From Thermoplasmata archaeon (GTDB lineage Archaea; Thermoplasmatota; Thermoplasmata; Sysuiplasmatales; Sysuiplasmataceae), in assembly GCA_021796175.1 (NCBI GenBank), contig JAJYOM010000086.1, positions 1 through 6,680 on the forward strand: a stretch of DNA of 6,680 bases, in the 5' to 3' direction. The number at the start of each line of letters is the position of its first letter. Within the stretch, counting starts at the first letter, position 1. This document shows positions 6,146 to 6,680 of the stretch, in pieces. The notes beneath the pieces are model-generated. The model saw nothing but the letters and a program-made list of their open reading frames with translations. It did not search any database and was not told the origin of the DNA. The position numbers and the translations under genes are program-made.

Positions 6146-6680
6146 ATGTCAGTTACTGCGTCTGCACCGGGAAAAGTCATTCTGTTCGGCGAGCATGCGG
6201 TTGTTTTCGGCGAGCCCGCAATAGCCGCTGCCCTGGATCTGCGGACACACGTGACCGCTGAACAGTCTCGGACGAGCCTTATCAACGGTGTCCCTCTGAG
6301 AATGGAGTTGCATCCATATCCTTTCTATGCTCTCGAAGTCGCTCGTTCCGGTGGAAAGAGTTTTACTGTGAAATCCGACATACCGCCGGGTGCCGGTCTT
6401 GGCTCGTCTGCCGCGCTCTCAGTCGCCACCATTGGAGCACTCAGGCAGGATATAAGCGATAAGGAAGCGGCAGAATCCGCCTTCAGGGTTGAACTTCTCG
6501 CGCAGGGAAGGGCAAGCCCACTCGACACATCCACTTCGACACATGGTCATGCAGTCTATATCGACAGAAAGGCCGGTGACAATCTTCTCTGGCCCATCTC
6601 AAGTGGTAAAGTGACCTGGAACATACACCATTTAGACGTCCCGCCGCTGGATATCGTGATAGGCTATACGGGCAAGGGTG
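6146..6680 (+). CDS. mvk: Mevalonate kinase (GHMP kinase family), 3' end cut by window
   Basis: Phosphorylates (R)-mevalonate to 5-phosphomevalonate with ATP, the step after HMG-CoA reductase in the mevalonate pathway that feeds archaeal isoprenoid lipids; cytosolic. The 178 visible residues hold the N-terminal block SAPGKVILFGEHAVVFGEPA (6-25), typical of mevalonate kinase within the GHMP superfamily; the glycine-rich ATP loop DIPPGAGLGSSAALS (78-92); Glu116 in the following helix; and QGRASPLDTSTST (120-132) with the catalytic Asp127. After it, THGHA (132-136) stands where archaeal enzymes often have TYGG. The third GHMP motif lies beyond the edge; family members are about 300-320 residues. 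AUG 6146 is in frame with the first strand and preferred; the AUG at 6141 is out of frame. GHMP relatives such as phosphomevalonate kinase are less likely given GEHAVVFGEPA. Confidence 0.93.
   Translation, partial: MSVTASAPGKVILFGEHAVVFGEPAIAAALDLRTHVTAEQSRTSLINGVPLRMELHPYPFYALEVARSGGKSFTVKSDIPPGAGLGSSAALSVATIGALRQDISDKEAAESAFRVELLAQGRASPLDTSTSTHGHAVYIDRKAGDNLLWPISSGKVTWNIHHLDVPPLDIVIGYTGKG

Overview
The window looks like archaeal chromosomal DNA of intermediate GC content. The evidence is a classical mevalonate kinase, TATA-like boxes placed about 25-34 bases ahead of start codons, a mix of Shine-Dalgarno-led and probably leaderless genes, and heavy use of AUA (Ile) and AGG/AGA (Arg) codons. 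A euryarchaeal, perhaps Thermoplasmata-like, origin is a guess. If it is in that group, the classical mevalonate kinase argues against the Thermoplasma type, which uses mevalonate 3-kinase. No rRNA, tRNA, CRISPR array, insertion sequence or phage gene was seen, and no gene-free stretch exceeds about 150 bases.

Layout: the left 5.4 kb is read on the minus strand. In transcription order it holds an aldo/keto reductase (5379-4531), an ABC ATPase (4425-3508) overlapping its ABC-2 permease by 4 bases (3511-2417), a TraB/PrgY-domain protein (2380-1655), a second ABC ATPase (1614-676), and a second, different ABC-2 permease that runs off the left edge (about 728 to 1). Gaps between the last five genes are at most 40 bases, so they probably form one operon: two ABC-2 exporters flanking a TraB-like putative hydrolase. 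The aldo/keto reductase lies 105 bases upstream; a TATA-like box in that gap suggests the exporter operon has its own promoter, although no terminator is visible between them.

The right 1.3 kb is read on the plus strand, divergently from the reductase, across a 149-base promoter region. It has a small membrane protein of the isoprenylcysteine/phospholipid methyltransferase superfamily (5529-6119) and, 26 bases on, a mevalonate kinase cut by the right edge (6146-6680). Together they suggest a connection to isoprenoid lipid metabolism.

The oddest point is the junction of the second ATPase and second permease. The permease has no AUG near its expected N-terminus and continues in the +1 frame relative to the ATPase. 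The ATPase ends in UUU UAG G, just after a 19-base polypurine, Shine-Dalgarno-like tract. That arrangement resembles a programmed +1 frameshift site, though a UUG start or a single-base indel would also explain it.
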